Source of the DNA: Lethocerus indicus
Taxonomy: Eukaryota > Arthropoda > Insecta > Hemiptera > Belostomatidae
NCBI GenBank assembly: GCA_019843655.1
Contig: JACDQD010000007.1
Location: 10,227,600 to 10,291,599 of the forward strand
DNA: 64,000 nt
Reading direction: 5' to 3'
Of this stretch, positions 49,501 to 63,743 are shown one piece after another. The translations under genes were made by a program, and so were the position numbers. The notes beneath the pieces are model-generated. The model ran no database searches. It was not told where the DNA came from and worked only from the letters and a program-made list of their open reading frames with translations. Position 1 is the first letter of the stretch, and each line of letters begins with the position of its first letter.

Positions 49501-52500
49501 GCGGTCCGGTAATTAGCCCAGGGGTAAATGGCAGCTCGCGAAGATCCGGCAACAGGAGAAGTATGAAGCACAGCTCAGCTAGATAAATAGAAGAAGATTT
49601 AGGGGGGAAGAGTCAGAACGAGAGCTGTAGGAAGAATAGGCCCGTGTGCATTCCACTTCAGACACAGCGAACACATAAGTGAAGCTAATTGGTTTTGAAA
49701 TAATTATGAAAGCGTATTTCGCTGGAGACAGACATTCTGATTGAACGGTAAATCAACCTACTGATAATTGTCCAAGTTTCGAACTGGAAAAGTGTTAAAA
49801 ACGGTGTGGGAGACAAATTGAAAAAGCGTGAAATTCGCGCGTTCTGCCTTAATATCCGGCTTCTGGCCGCCGAACAAATGGGCTCGAATTAACCGAACGT
49901 CGAATTATCGGTTGGCGTCTAAAAATAATATATAAATAAATCCCACGCGCCGGCTCGAAAATAAAACAAGGCCGTTGCGGAGGTGGCAAATAAGCGGTGG
50001 TCGTACGCGTATTTGTAAAACATATGGTAATAAGATGTAATTACTGTAATTATTTGCAAGTTAAAACAACGGGTCAAGCCGGTAGGTGTGTGAGTGTGTT
50101 TGCCGGCCAAAAACGAGTCCGTAACCACCTCGAACAGACACAAAGGCCGTCGGTGCTTCGATTGATTGACTTTTACCTCGTTAACATTATAATAAGTTTT
50201 CAGATTTTTTGGTTCAATTTTAGGAAACAGAGATTTAAATAATTGACTCAGCGTTCGTGTTCTTGATTTTATTTGAATTTTTGATTTAGTCAATAGTCAG
50301 TTACGTATGTTATAATCACTCTACATACCTCGCGTTCTAGTAGGACACCTACGGGACCTAAAACTTAATAGTCTGTTTGACCGTGTCCTTAATCATCCAC
50401 CTCTGGAAGAAACATATCACATTGTCGTCCCGACTGTTTGTTTATTAATGGACTTGTGTTTTTTCTACATCTATTGAAATATTTTAGAAGAACCATTTCC
50501 ATATTTTGTGCGCCGCTAACGGATTCCCTAACGATTTGTCATCACCGTTGAAGCCCGGCCAATGGACGGGCGCTTGATGTCACATGTCATGACAGCCGGG
50601 CATATCCCAGGTAAAGTATTGGTAATATATGCAAACGTCTCCTCTCCTCAGGCATAATAAACGTGTCACGTCTCAATGCTCGGTTTGATATTCAAGCTAA
50701 TACTATTAGTAGAGAGAACAGTGAGATTTCGTAACGTCGCGCACCCAGCGGGCTCTAGGGCCGCCTACAGTCCACGTGGTCGTGGAACTTCCCGCTACAT
50801 ATAAATGATCCAATCATAGTTCTGTACTGGACTAATATCCGTCAGTTCTAGATCCCGAATACGGTATTCAGTTTGCACTACATATTCCTGCTCGCAGGTT
50901 TTTCTTCCTTCGTTTACGTGATTTTTTAAAATCGATTATTCACTTGGGTGGTTTCAAAATGAAGAAGTTTAACGATGAAAATAATGTCTTTATAAAGGCG
51001 ATGATTCAGTCCACCGCTCCCGCAGTTACACTGACACAATATAGGCAAGTGCGTCTGCCTTTCTCCAACATTCTGAACCGGACGGGCTCTCTATTCCAGG
51101 CGGTTTTTTCAAGTGGGGACTGCGACGGGCCCCCTGTCGCCAGCCAGCCAGCCGAACGCGGCTCAACCGGGCCGCTGGTCATGTGGGTTTCGTTTTCGTT
51201 GGGCCCGGCAGTAACCCGCTGCATAATTACCCGGCCCCATAACTCCGCCCATATAACCGCAAAACCATATTCAGCGGCGCTTTCGAAATTCCTCGGCCAA
51301 GATTCAGACGATTCGGGCCCTGCGGTCCGGGCTAAACAAACGAGGCCGTCACATTTTTTTTGCCGATCGCAAAATCGGAGGCAATCGCCGCTAAATGGAA
51401 TTACAAGTGCGGTCGCCGCAGACGACCGCAGACCTCCACGCGAACCTCCGACACTAATCGACCGCAAAACATCCAGATCAAATATCTGATTCATTATCGC
51501 GAGTGTTTTTCCTTTCGAGACATACTATGGTTGTTGAGCCCAATCAATCGGGAGATATTCTTCGGCGTATAATTTAAATTTGAACAGTTCCACGGGTCCC
51601 GGCAGGGTTGGTGCATGGGCCGGCGAGAGGGCAGAGGTTTCGGAGTGGAAATAGATTTTAATTAGATAAACGGCGAGGTCACGAAGCTCTGGGCCGGCGG
51701 GGCCAGCGTTCTGTTACGCTAGAGCGAGCACTTCCACCGACGACGACCACGAGGGACGCCGCCAGAGTAATGGAAAACGGATCGGATTTTATAATTGAGC
51801 GCGCCTACGCCGTAGAAATTGATTTTTTTCCATTTTCTACAACAGTCCAACGGCGATCTAGTGTTAATGACACGAGTTGGCGTAGTTCGTTCACCGGAAC
51901 GATACTCCCCAATTATATGACTTTTAATTGTAGCGTTACTTCTGGTTGGTGTTCCCACGCGGCTGTGGGGCCGTAATGGAAAATACGCCCACAAAAGGAA
52001 AATTGCCAAGAAAATGTTGACCGGCTTGATTCTTGAATTTTTCTCGTTACGTTCAAAATAGTGTTTGTTATTCCTTATAGTAATGTGTAAGCAGTAAGGT
52101 GGTTACATAACTTGCACAAATGAGAAAAGTAGAGGAACGACGTAGGGAAGAAGCGAGACCAACGCATGACATTAAAAATATACAACAGTGAAAGGATGAT
52201 GTCGAGGAAGTAAACGAGGGTAAAGGAAAGGGAACTGGTTTCGCCCGGATATATTGAAGTAAAATATAATACACTAAGTATAGGAGCTGCACTAAGTGTA
52301 GTTTGTAGGTTGGAGATGGGCGGGCGAGGGCAGTCGTTTACGCTCCAATGGGCTCACGATGAAACCGCAAACAGGATCGCTCCCACACGGCAACCGGACC
52401 CCGGCCCCGAACACGAATTATACAATTAGTTTTAATAACGCATTACGCAACTCGGCCCGCAGTGAAGACAGACCCGAACGATGGGCGTGAACTGCACGTT

Positions 52501-53299
52501 AACACGTTGTAAAGATTAAGGGCGGAAGGTTGAACCGAACCCGACTACACGTTGTACAAGGAGAGAACGCGAGCCAAGTCAAAAAACACGCTACAACTGA
52601 CTTTCACACCCGCGGATATTGCGCACAATTTCATCGATATGTTTTTAAACGTCTATAATATTCAAACGTGCGGGTTTAATTTAATTTTAAGTTGAAGCGT
52701 TTGCTCCGCAGTATTCATAAGACGTCTTTTTACTTACTTACTTATCTTCGTAATAAAATTCAGTTTTATTTTTTGTAGTGTAAATACCGAAAATTTTCAT
52801 GCGCCAACAGTCAGTCTGGATAATGCGTGCGCTCAATTATCCCCGGAAGATTCCAAAGCGAGACCGGATTGGGTTCGACGCCGCTATACGAGGAAGCGGA
52901 TGAAATAGGCGAGGAGTTCTGCGGAAAATTGAATTGAAAAAGCGTCAAATTAATGCTGGAAGTGTCGTGTCGACCGGATGGCAGGTCCGTGACGGTGAGA
53001 TGTATATATAAGGGGACGAATGAAGGAAATTCGAGCAGTCGGGAGGGAACTGGGAACTGGTGTGTGTCCCTCTCGATGTTTTGGCTTCAATCATCAGGCC
53101 TGGGAGAGAGGGCGCGACCCGCATCCCTAATGCCGCTCGGGACCCTGTCCGGTATTCCGTCTCCGATCCCTTGTACAGCATCGGCCAATTTAATAAGCCC
53201 CAAAGTCTAAATTTAGACCTCCGGATGTAGATAACAGAATGGAGGTGATTCCACAGGAACGCCGGAGAGGACCGAACCGGCGACGCCTTTAAATTATGC

Positions 53300-53329
53300 G
53301 ATTTTTTGGTAACCAAAGATTTTTTGGTA
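53300..53329. repeat. Tandem direct repeat GATTTTTTGGTA
   Basis: Two exact 12-bp copies (53300-53311 and 53318-53329) are separated by ACCAAA. Confidence 0.85.
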
Positions 53330-56300
53330 TAATTCAAGAATGTTTCCATGAAACACTCATAGAAGTCGAGGATGGACGCGTTTGTGTATTCAAAACTTTA
53401 TAACAAGAATAAATAACTTGGTCTCGGATATTTCCTATTTGGATGTCCACACTCCAAAAGCCACAAGGTATTCACTTACGAGTCCTTGCTGAAACGTTTA
53501 AAAATATAAATATCCTTTTTACGACTATAAATGTTATATTCTCTAGAATTTTAAATAGTAGAGAACTGGGATTCTCCATTTTCTAAAACACCGATGAATG
53601 TTCAATGATTTGTCTTACAATTTTATAGCGGTGAGATGGCGATATATCGAAAGGTATTCCAAATCCTGGGGGACCACCGAATAAGTTTAAAATATACGAC
53701 AGAGCAGTCGAATTGTATGGTATTCTTTTGTTGAAATCAAATTATACTCGGGGCGCAGATCAAATGAACATATTCCCTTTGAATTAATGAAGAATTGAGA
53801 CTTCATTTTTTATTTTTGTGAAGGAAGAAGAGTACAGTACGTGGGTGTGCGTTTGGAACCGCCGAAGTGCGGGCGTGGACTCTCAACCCGAAACGGTTGA
53901 GATATCGAGATCAGATTAGATCCCGAGGGAGATCGGATCTGTGGCGGTGATAAGGAGATAGATAACCCGGGTTCGGGAACATGAGTACGAACCGAGGGCG
54001 TGCCTCTCAGAATTTGGCCCACGTTTCATACCGCTTATTCGTCCCGCATCGATAATAAGCGGAACTCCTTTCGTCGAGGGCTCCTACCAATCGGTTGGAG
54101 CCGATTGTTGTTTGTTATTGTTAAATAGCAATCAGTATCCTTAGAACATAGAACATAGAATTCCTTCAACAATACGCAGGACAGAAAGTAATAATAATAA
54201 TCCTATTATTAGCCATGTTTTCTAGGCAATATTATTCAAATCAAGATATTTTTCTGTAGACTTATGAAATAGAAGTATTGTTAGCGGACGGTCCTTTATA
54301 CAAATTATATTGGTCAGCTATGTGGACGCCCAATTAATTCCTGGACTCCTGAAGATTATATGCCGAATTCTACACAATTCTGTACCTACATAGGTGGTGC
54401 GACTATTACTAATTTATAAGGCGTTTAATATCCCGCTTTCATTTTATCTACCAATCGTTCCTTATTTCTTCATACTTTTTTTGTTCATTGAATTCACGTA
54501 GTTGACATAGTCGATACTGTATTTATTAATCGCTTATGTTTTTATTCTAAATATTACGATATAAATACCCATCGTTGAATTTATTATTGACTGAATAATT
54601 ATCGTTGGGATTGAATTTGTTTCGGAAGCGGTAAAGAAATAGCTGGTGGCTGGACCGAGGAGTGATATCCCAGTATCGGGTTTCATGAGTCGAATCTACC
54701 GGTGTCGTGGGGTCTGGTCTCCTTGTCTGGAGATTCCAGGGTTTCTCATTGTTTAATGCCGCGTGTTCCCTTCGCACAATCCGAGCGCAGCCTCCTGGTC
54801 GTCGACCCCCCCTCGGCACCACCTGACCCCGAGCCGGCACCCCGACTTTCTGATTAAAAGCCCATCTTTCAGCGCTTCGCCTCTTTCACAGTACCGACAG
54901 CCACTCGCCCTCTCATCCCAAATACCGTTCATTATTTCAATGCTCTCAAGAATCCCATCGAGAATTCGGTATTCCGAACTCGCCAATCGTTCCTCCTCCT
55001 TCGGCTTCCGGTAATTTTCACTAGCATCCGGGACTGTGTTGCATCGCAGTAACAGTGCAGTGACAGAACGCTTTACCGGTACCCAACCACGATTGCCCCA
55101 CTAATTTTTAACTACTATTCTACCAAATAGGAGCAGAGTGAGAAGTTGATGGCGTCGAGGTGAAGCCGGTGTCCCTCGATGATTCTAAAAGCGGTTTTTC
55201 CCGCGAAGATGTAAATGTCAGTTCATCGCGAAGGAATCTGAAAATTCCGCCGGCCGACGGAGGAATTCCGGCGACTCGTTTAATTGCCGCACAGCGCATA
55301 AACGGCGCTCGTAGCCCGTTTATAAGGTCGCGTTACAAGTCCTAATCGGTTGTTTCGGGCGGGCATTTTTCAAATATCCGACGGGCGATGGCTTTTGGGA
55401 CGGGGCCGGCGGCCATCCGGTCGGACGGGATGCCCGGCTCGGTTCATTAGCGCTTCCCCTCAATTACAGAGAGAGGGGGGGCCACTTGCCAATTTGTTTT
55501 TCGATTTGCGAAGAAACGCGGAAGTGGGGCTCGCAGTCGGTGTCAAGTTTAAATCAAAATAAATTACGGATCAAACGGCAAACTCGTTCAGTAGGCATTC
55601 CATCGCCCGAAGACCAAATTCTTGTGCATCCAGTCTGCTGGAGGATTGTGGCAACACAATGTTCTAAATAATAACTGATGTCGCAATAAATTATATTTGG
55701 CCGGTTATTATTCATTAATTGCTTAATTCCATACCCTCCGAATATACCTGGGCATTAACCAGCTGGTAAGAATTTAAATGTTATGTATGAGAACGCAGTA
55801 TGAGTAACGAGTAAAATGCGCATATTTTTCGAGGGAGGATTGTAGAAAAATTATGCTTATTTTCTTCACCTTTATCTGGAATAAGTCTATAGATTTTTAT
55901 TATTCTTTGAGCATGAATTTATAAGAATCATATGGGAAATATGCAGTTTTAAAGAAACATACATGAAACAATGAAAGCACCATTTCTTCATATTCAGTAA
56001 TTAATTCTAAATGGCCAGTCCAATCATCCATTTAATTATATTTCGGATTCAAACTTCTTTTCGAATAAAGAGTCCAAAACTCAATTCCCAGATGTAGACA
56101 AACGGGCGGAGAGACGATGGGGAGTGGATTGTGTTTTGAGGGTAAAGCACATTAACCCATCTGGCCAACTTTCTTCATGCCACTTACCTACATCGCGACA
56201 AAACATTTTATCCGTTTATCCGTATTCCGAATCAGAAATCAGGCGGGCATTGTTTTTAACACGAAATATCCAAATATAATAATAAATTTGTATCGATTAT

Positions 56301-59300
56301 TATAGATGTGTTTAACCATAACAGCTGTGAACTACTATTGAAAATTCTCAAAGAATTTCAAATATCGCGTGTTTCTCATTATTAGTTATCTTATTGATTA
56401 GTTACTATCGGCCTAAAGTTATTGCCTTGAAAATGAGGGAAGGTGTTGGGGGAAACGAGATTGTTTTGAGAGCGTTCGAAGAGCAAGAATAAGAAGGTAC
56501 CGTAAGCCAAGTAGCTGTTGCAGGTGTTCGGAATTACTGCAGCGACCGTAACAGGAAATCCATTAGTCAGGCCTACGGAATGAAAAGCATTTAACAAGGT
56601 TATTACACTTCATCGAAGCCGGTGTCGATTACGGGGTCTAATGCGGGGGTTTCGTGTGAATCTTCCCGGCGACCAGCCCAATTACCGGCAGCTTCGATCC
56701 ACCACCGAGCTTCTTATTAAGAAGGAGCCTCAAACTCGAAATGAAAATCGAATTCACAGCATTAAAAATAAGTTGAGAACATGACCCCCCAATCTTAATT
56801 GGGGCCATATCTTAATCATCATTTTTCATCTTTTTTATGATGGGTAAATGGCTAACCACTTTGTACAATTGGATAGATGAATAGCGTTCTGTTGTGCTTA
56901 GTGATTCGATTTTTGCTATAATCTATTCCATTCTGTTCGGCGTCTTACAGAATTTTCGCCTATGACATCTCTAAGACCAATTTCTATGCATCCCAATACT
57001 CCTCCTATTATCAGACTCTTTTCAAAAAAATTGTAAGCATATATAAAATTCGCCATTAATTAACACAGAAATCTGTGTGTATGTTTGTTGTTATAAATTG
57101 AATAACCACTGGGGCAGGACACTGAATATGGAATCCAGATCCTGGATATTATTTTCGCACATTTGTATTCTCGTTTCATATTCTTAAAACGACGTGTTTG
57201 GCCCGCGTAACAGGCTTTGGGAGTCCGAACCTACTATTTATTAATGAAATAAAAAAAACAGGCTAAGCCCATTTTTATGACGACGTAAACGTGGCCGAGG
57301 GATCTACAACAAAGTGTTAAATCCACTGGGGGGGAAGCGTAACGACCCGGGCAATTAGCCTGGCGTTAAGTCCACAGTGAGGGGCCTAAAACCCGTTTTT
57401 GTAAAATACAACTAACGAGATGACAACTGGCGCGGAGCGTGAACTCGGTCCGACTTCCGCCTTCCAACCGTGCCCCCGAACGCCAGACAAAGCTTTACAC
57501 ACATCTGTACAGTTAAGTTGGGCATAACTCCCGGGTTTTAGGCGTTATCAGGCTGAAGGGTCAATTCCCGAATGTAAATTCGCGGTAATTTGTAACGAAA
57601 AAAACGAATTCTGAATTAAAATTCTGAACGGAATGCGAAATCCACCAAGGGGATTTGTGTACAGGTGATTTTATAAAGTGTGGGATTTTAACAAGTCTGG
57701 TATTTATACCAGTCCCGCTCGGAATAACGGAGAGGGAATATGAAAGCGGTCCCGTTCTGGGTGCATCATCCTAATCATATTAAAGGTCACGGTGTACATT
57801 ACACATTACAGCCTCCTGACTAACGGTGAACGCAAATGTTACAATAGACTGGCGCGGAGCTCGCAAGCGCCGTCTGTTTCCAGGTGGAATATCGACCGTA
57901 ACTACCGTAAATATTTCTGTTGCCGGTGAACCGTAAGGGGAAGCCAATCTTGACGGCCGTTCCAGATATCGTAAAGTAATTGCAGAGAGCGTAACAATTC
58001 TGACGTTAGTGTAAAATTATTATTCTTGAACTGTACAGTAATTATTCAGTAAAGGTTTTACGTACGGTTGTTTCCCGAGCTGCAAATGTCAGAGATATAA
58101 CTGAATGGAAAAGTATAGAAATAAGATGATTTTTCTTGAAAAAATTTAAAAAACAATTTCGAATCCTATTTTTGGTTGCTACGAGAACAAAATCCGCATT
58201 GAACAGTTTCAAATTTGGCCAAACTATAAGAAAAATGTAACGAAATACCTCGTCATAAAATATATTTTGCTGTTTAAGTAGTGTGGAAAAAAAATTGAAA
58301 TTACCAGGTGAAATTACCCTAAAGAAACTGTCTAAAAAATCTTAATAATCCTTTTGTGTAAATTGTGAATATCCACTCGCAGATTAACACACGCAAAGGT
58401 GATGATTTTTTAAAGAAAATTTCAATCATAATTTGTTTAATAAATATAACAATAAGTTAGTAAAAAAGGGATCTCAAGTCGATTTGACAGAAAAGTCGAA
58501 ATAATGCAGGAATTTATGTGTCTAATCGAGCTTCCCAATGTATTTAAATTGGGGTCGGACTGAAGTTGCAAACTTAGTCAGCGGAATAATCGGATCAAAC
58601 GGTCCATGAATATTTACCTAATGGCCCACAAATAATATCGGCAAATTGAACTGGATACGGTTTGTTATTCCCGAATGTCTGCAGTCGGGAAGGAAACGAG
58701 TTTTCGGCTGGGCCCTCGTTCGGATTCGTTTTGGCGTAAAATGTTGAACCGGGAGAATCGGGAACGGCTAATGCGGCAATTCGAATTCGACCCCGCCACT
58801 CTTAACGTCGACTGTATATTTGCGTTTGTTTTTATACAGAGTCTAATCTATTGCGAAGCGCAAATCGGAAAACATTGTTTTTTCGTAACACTATCAACGC
58901 AGGCTATTTACTCTGTTTGTAGGAGGAGTTCGTTATTTATATTTAAAACACATCATCATTTTTTTTCCTGTACAATATGAGAATGAATAAGGCAATTGAT
59001 AAAAATTAATATCTGCTACTGACAGTAACTGTACGGACAGGATGCCCTTCAGGCAACTGAAAACCGGTCTAGCTATTGTCTGGCGAGACAGAAAATCTGG
59101 GCGATTTACCAAACATTAGGAGCATAATTTTAAGGACCGTTCGGTAGTTTCTTTAAGCGACAGTTGTGCAGAGAGGAATTTATATTTGGAGCGCGAATTT
59201 CATAACCTCGGCCCGACAGAGAATGACATACGGCATGTACAACATTGGCATTCGTGTACGGCCAATAAGCGTACTTATTTATTATACCCCACAGGAACAT

Positions 59301-62300
59301 ATGACTACAAGAATGATTGCAACTTGCCATTGGTGATTCATCTATGCATTTATTCTGTCGTTAGCCTCCAATTGTTACTCCTTATTTAGGCCTCGAACGT
59401 CTCGTATGTTGCGCATCCATTATCATAATATTACTCCTGATTTGACTGACATTTGGCGAACTCGTTTATGGTATCATATTTAAATATTATTTAATCGCGG
59501 ATATTGTTTTAGAAATAAATATATTATAATTGTTAATACGGTTTAAATTATTAGACTCCACGTTTTTAATTCACATTTAATTCGGGTTTCGCAATCAATT
59601 TTGAATATTTGCATGGTGCGGCCAAATTTCATAATACATCCGTTTTCAAATAAAGTAGGTGCTTTTCGCAACCGACTCGAGGTTCGAGCCCAATTAGGTT
59701 TTATGTGTCATGATTTCTGTATTTTATTAACGCCGGCTTTTAATATAAACAAGAGCATAATTGCATTACGCCGCACCTTTCTTTTTTCATTTCGTTAAAT
59801 GCCACTATATTTCTATCCCACAAGATTTCATTTGGGCCAGATTTAATGCGACCTCATCAATCGGCGTTAACCCCAATACTAGTTTTAGACGTTCTTTCAA
59901 ACAAATAAAATACACTTGCTACCAGATCTCTCCGGGGAATTATAAAAACCGTCGAAGCGTGTAAATGAGGCCGAATGACTTACATATTGGGAGGACGATT
60001 ATTAGAGAGCTAATGAGGAGAAAGTGGAGCCAGTTTAGAAAAAAGGAACTCTCCGCTGAATTATGCCTTAGTGTGTTTGTGTTTGCAGTAAACACACGGA
60101 GTGAGAATTTTATTTGTCCTAAACGGGAGTGTTTGTATCGCAAATGAAAGGCTGTTTTCAAATAGTCTTGGGCACAAAAAAGGTCAATTATCGCAGGTAG
60201 TCTGTCGTGCAGCATTGAGATAGTTGAACGCTGAACTGACACTGAATCGAAACCTGGTCGCGGCAATATTCGTTATGCAAATTTGAAACTGAAGAAGAAC
60301 AACTGTTACATGCGCACATGTCTGGCTCTACCGATGGTGGTGAATGAATTTCTTTTGCAGCTCGTTATCGGGAAACCGCGACTTGTAGAGTCTGAGAAAT
60401 CCCATTCCAGTGATGTATTACCAGAAGATACCGGTAAATCTGTGGGGGCGTTGCCCCCTGCGCCGGAGCGCTCTAATAAATTGGATTGGGCCCTGTGGGA
60501 AAATAATTAAAACGCTATTATATGGCCGCCCAAAGCCCCGGGGCTGTGCGGTGCCAACCTTCGAGACCCGCCCGCTTCCTTCTTCTTTCTCACATCCAGT
60601 CGGTGCCCTCTCACCGGTATTTCCCTCCGGGGCAATCGATTCTTCTATATAATATCCATATCATATTGGCTACTATAAGATATTCGGTCGGGAGCTTGGC
60701 AAACAAGGGAAACAATGGGGGAGGTCTACATGACAACGTTAGAGAAGTTATATTTTCTGTTTTAAATACACAAACAGTAATATAAATGTTATATAATGAA
60801 TATGGATATTTAGTGATATGGCTACCACTTAATTATTTACTCGTTACAGGACACTAAAAGAAAAAAAACGCAGTCGTGTGTCCTGTAATTAGTCCACTTA
60901 TTTACCCGTATCTATCGAAATGAAAGTAAAACTGAATAATAGAAAAAGTACTTGAGCTTTTATTTTCTTAATATCGATCTCTGTAAAATCTGTATGATCT
61001 CTGTATACGGTCAGAATTTTAATTATTATGTGAGAGTGGACGGATGATAATTGTATTCATTCTATATTAAATAAATCAATAAATGGTATATAATTTAATA
61101 ATTTAAAGTTCATAAGTGTAGAATTTAGTAATGGTCGAAGTGTATAATTTAATGTTGAATGGCCTCCTTCTTGTCCATCTAAGGAAACAGAGCCGGCAGT
61201 TTGCAGGAAGCGGTGTCCAGTTTTATTGGCGGACGTCTACTTTTCTTCGCAAGAGACAAAACAAATTGAAATTCGGCATTGAGGTACCGTTGAGGACTTT
61301 TGGCCCGACATCGGATTATCACAGTTCTCGAGACTCGAATGGTATTCTTAGTAATAGCTCGATGGATGGGCGGACTGCGGTAAGAAGACCGATTAATCGT
61401 TCTGAACCTTATTAGTAGCCAGACGCGGTTCGAAAAAGAAGAGGGGACCCGCTAGTAACCAAGGCCGAACGCATGCTTGACCACGGATTGTTCTGCATTT
61501 GTTTCATCGAGGCTTGAGATTGCTTGTATGTTTTGAAATTCGGTGGCAAAATTTAATCCGCGACTGCATAATGCGTTGACATAGATCGTCCGTCGGGTAC
61601 AGTCGCGGAAGTGGGTCAGTGTCGCGCGTACAGTGAAAGTTCTACTGACGATGGCAGAGAGCCAAAACCGGTACGGTGGGATTTACCGTGGGGCGGAGGC
61701 AGGAAACGGGCCGGGCGGCCCCCCTCATTTAGTGGCTCGAAGCTACCGCTAATTGTAGGCCTTGCGATTCGACCTTCCTTCGAAATAATGGGCTAAAATT
61801 TAGCAGTAGCCATTTAAACCGTTATTTTTTTCACCAGCAATTCTACGTTATTGATGGCATATACCGCTAATATATATTGAAATTTATACAAGTTCAAAAT
61901 TATGGACTGGACGGAAGAGGGGGATTATTCCTCCCAAGTTAAGAAAAGGAGGAATTAAGGAAGAAATATGTACATACTTTAAATACAGACGCATAATTAC
62001 ACAAGGTCATATTTCAACATCCGCGGCATTAATTGGACGTTCGATTATTGTGCGATGTAATGTGCAATATATCAATCATCGGTAACTTCAGTCTAATATT
62101 TCAATGTCATAGATTTGTTTACGAAGAAATTGCTTACTCTAACCGATATTTGTAAGGCATTAAAAGTTTTAGCGCTAGCACTCTGTTCAACGGCCGTGTA
62201 CTGGAGAAAGGCGCCGGGAGTATTATTACAACTCCACGCTGAAAACTGTTACGATTGTCAGCGTTCTCACGGGTCCTGCCGCCGCCCGAAGGAATGAATT

Positions 62301-63637
62301 ATTTCACCCGCGGCCCCAAGCACAAAGGGGCAGCCGCTCGGACGAGTTAACAACCGTGAGATATGGGTTGCGTGCTTCAAATATTGCTCTTAAATCACGG
62401 CGGCCGCTGTGTGAAACTCGTCCTTCTGCTAATCGCGGGGTTTATACGCTCAGCAACAAAGCGTAATAATCGGGAATCCCTGCTAATTGTCGGATTTTTT
62501 TCAAAAAGCAAAAGCCGTTCGGACGCTGAATATTCATTCAGCGGGGGCTAATGTGAAAATCGAGTGAAGTCATTTTTCACTCTTGCTATCTACTCTGGAC
62601 AGCTTTGTCATTTGTGATAGCGACGCGTCTGTGTTCCTCGGTACATAACTCGCACAATGCTAGTAGTGATACCAAAAATTATGAAAAAATAGGAGCATAA
62701 AATCGAAAGACCGCGAAAAAGAATCGTGACGTCATAACGCAGCGGAATGTTCCTATTACTTCGTACGGAATGAATGTAGGGCAATTCCTTAAGTGAATAC
62801 ATGATTGTGCGCTCTTGGTGAAGAAACTTGCGGTTAACCGAGAGTAAGTAGCGAGTGAAATGCAAATGCCGCCTTGAATGAGCAATATTCGCAAATATCT
62901 TGGCCATTCTAATAACATTTCATGAGGATTTTTTTCCAATTATTTGAAAAGGTTAACTTCACTAAAAATATAAACTGCTGATTTTGGCTTTAAACGGAGA
63001 CTTTAACGCCCAGGTTCGACCGGTATATCACACTTATCTCAGAAAGGAGGTACGTGGCTCTGCCGCTTAATGGACGCGGGGATATAAGTGAAAAACGTAA
63101 CCATTAATCGAAACATTAAGCTATCTTCAGAGCGGTATACAGATTGATACTAACCGCGCGGTACACTAATTGACCAAAGAGCGTAGAATTGACAAATTAG
63201 GAGAGCTTATTCAAGATATGGACTTAAATGCACCTTCATTTAGTTGAGAATGCGGCTTCTTTAGCGCTACCAATGACGGAATTAAATCACTGTCGGCTAT
63301 GGTCGGCATAGGGAAGTCGGACTTTTGATTTATAGATGAGGATTTTGATATATGGCCTGAACAAAAAACGCGGAATCCCTACTTCAATTATAATTGTATA
63401 AAACGGTTTGCCCCTTATGATCTGAACCGTTATTAACCATTCGCCTGGATGCATGACTATAGTGCAATCTACCGGTCTGAATTAAAGATTCAAAGTAATT
63501 AATTGATTGGCCTTATTGATTGCCAATAAATAAAATGACATAACGGAAACCTAGAAAATAGAATTGCAACAGAATGATGACAGGAATAAAAAATGTATAT
63601 CATATAGTCCCGAGAAGACGAATGAAATAAATCTTAC

Positions 63638-63743
63638 CTTCACAGCGCGGGACCCGGGGTCGTCTTACGGTATAAACATACGGAAGTCCGTTCCGGTCAG
63701 AATGTATCCAATTTGAGGAGGAGTTGCACCCATCCGCCGTCAC
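63638..63743 (-). other. Candidate leader exon, possibly of mwh
   Basis: On the minus strand, ACTCTTTAG|GTGACG opens and GTGAAG|GTAAGAT closes a 106-base segment that is GC-rich compared with its flanks. It contains ATG at 63733-63731 opening a 22-codon ORF (MGATPPQIGYILTGTDFRMF, then IP) that stops at TAA 63667-63665. A different frame is open across the whole segment and leaves it in phase 1, which would join in frame to exon 1. It could be a 5' UTR exon with an upstream ORF, an N-terminal coding exon, or chance. Confidence 0.3.

Larger units (their letters stand above)
37056..63637 (-). other. Probable 5' intron / upstream region of mwh (about 26.6 kb)
   Basis: The region begins with a clear minus-strand acceptor, so it is transcribed at least in part as intron. 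About 37080-37540 is AT-rich; 37550-37720 is much richer in CpG. Beyond that lie copy 3 of the dispersed repeat (38764-38812) and a hairpin at 42426-42449. A (TTA)n run is at 43711-43732, a GA-rich run at 44640-44664, and a hairpin plus repeats at 46327-46530. Tandem GATTTTTTGGTA copies lie at 53300-53329 and a 7-bp hairpin at 54088-54107. The longest open frames (50944-51489 plus, 51006-51494 minus) overlap antiparallel and resemble nothing I know. I see no transposon protein and no second gene. Confidence 0.5.
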
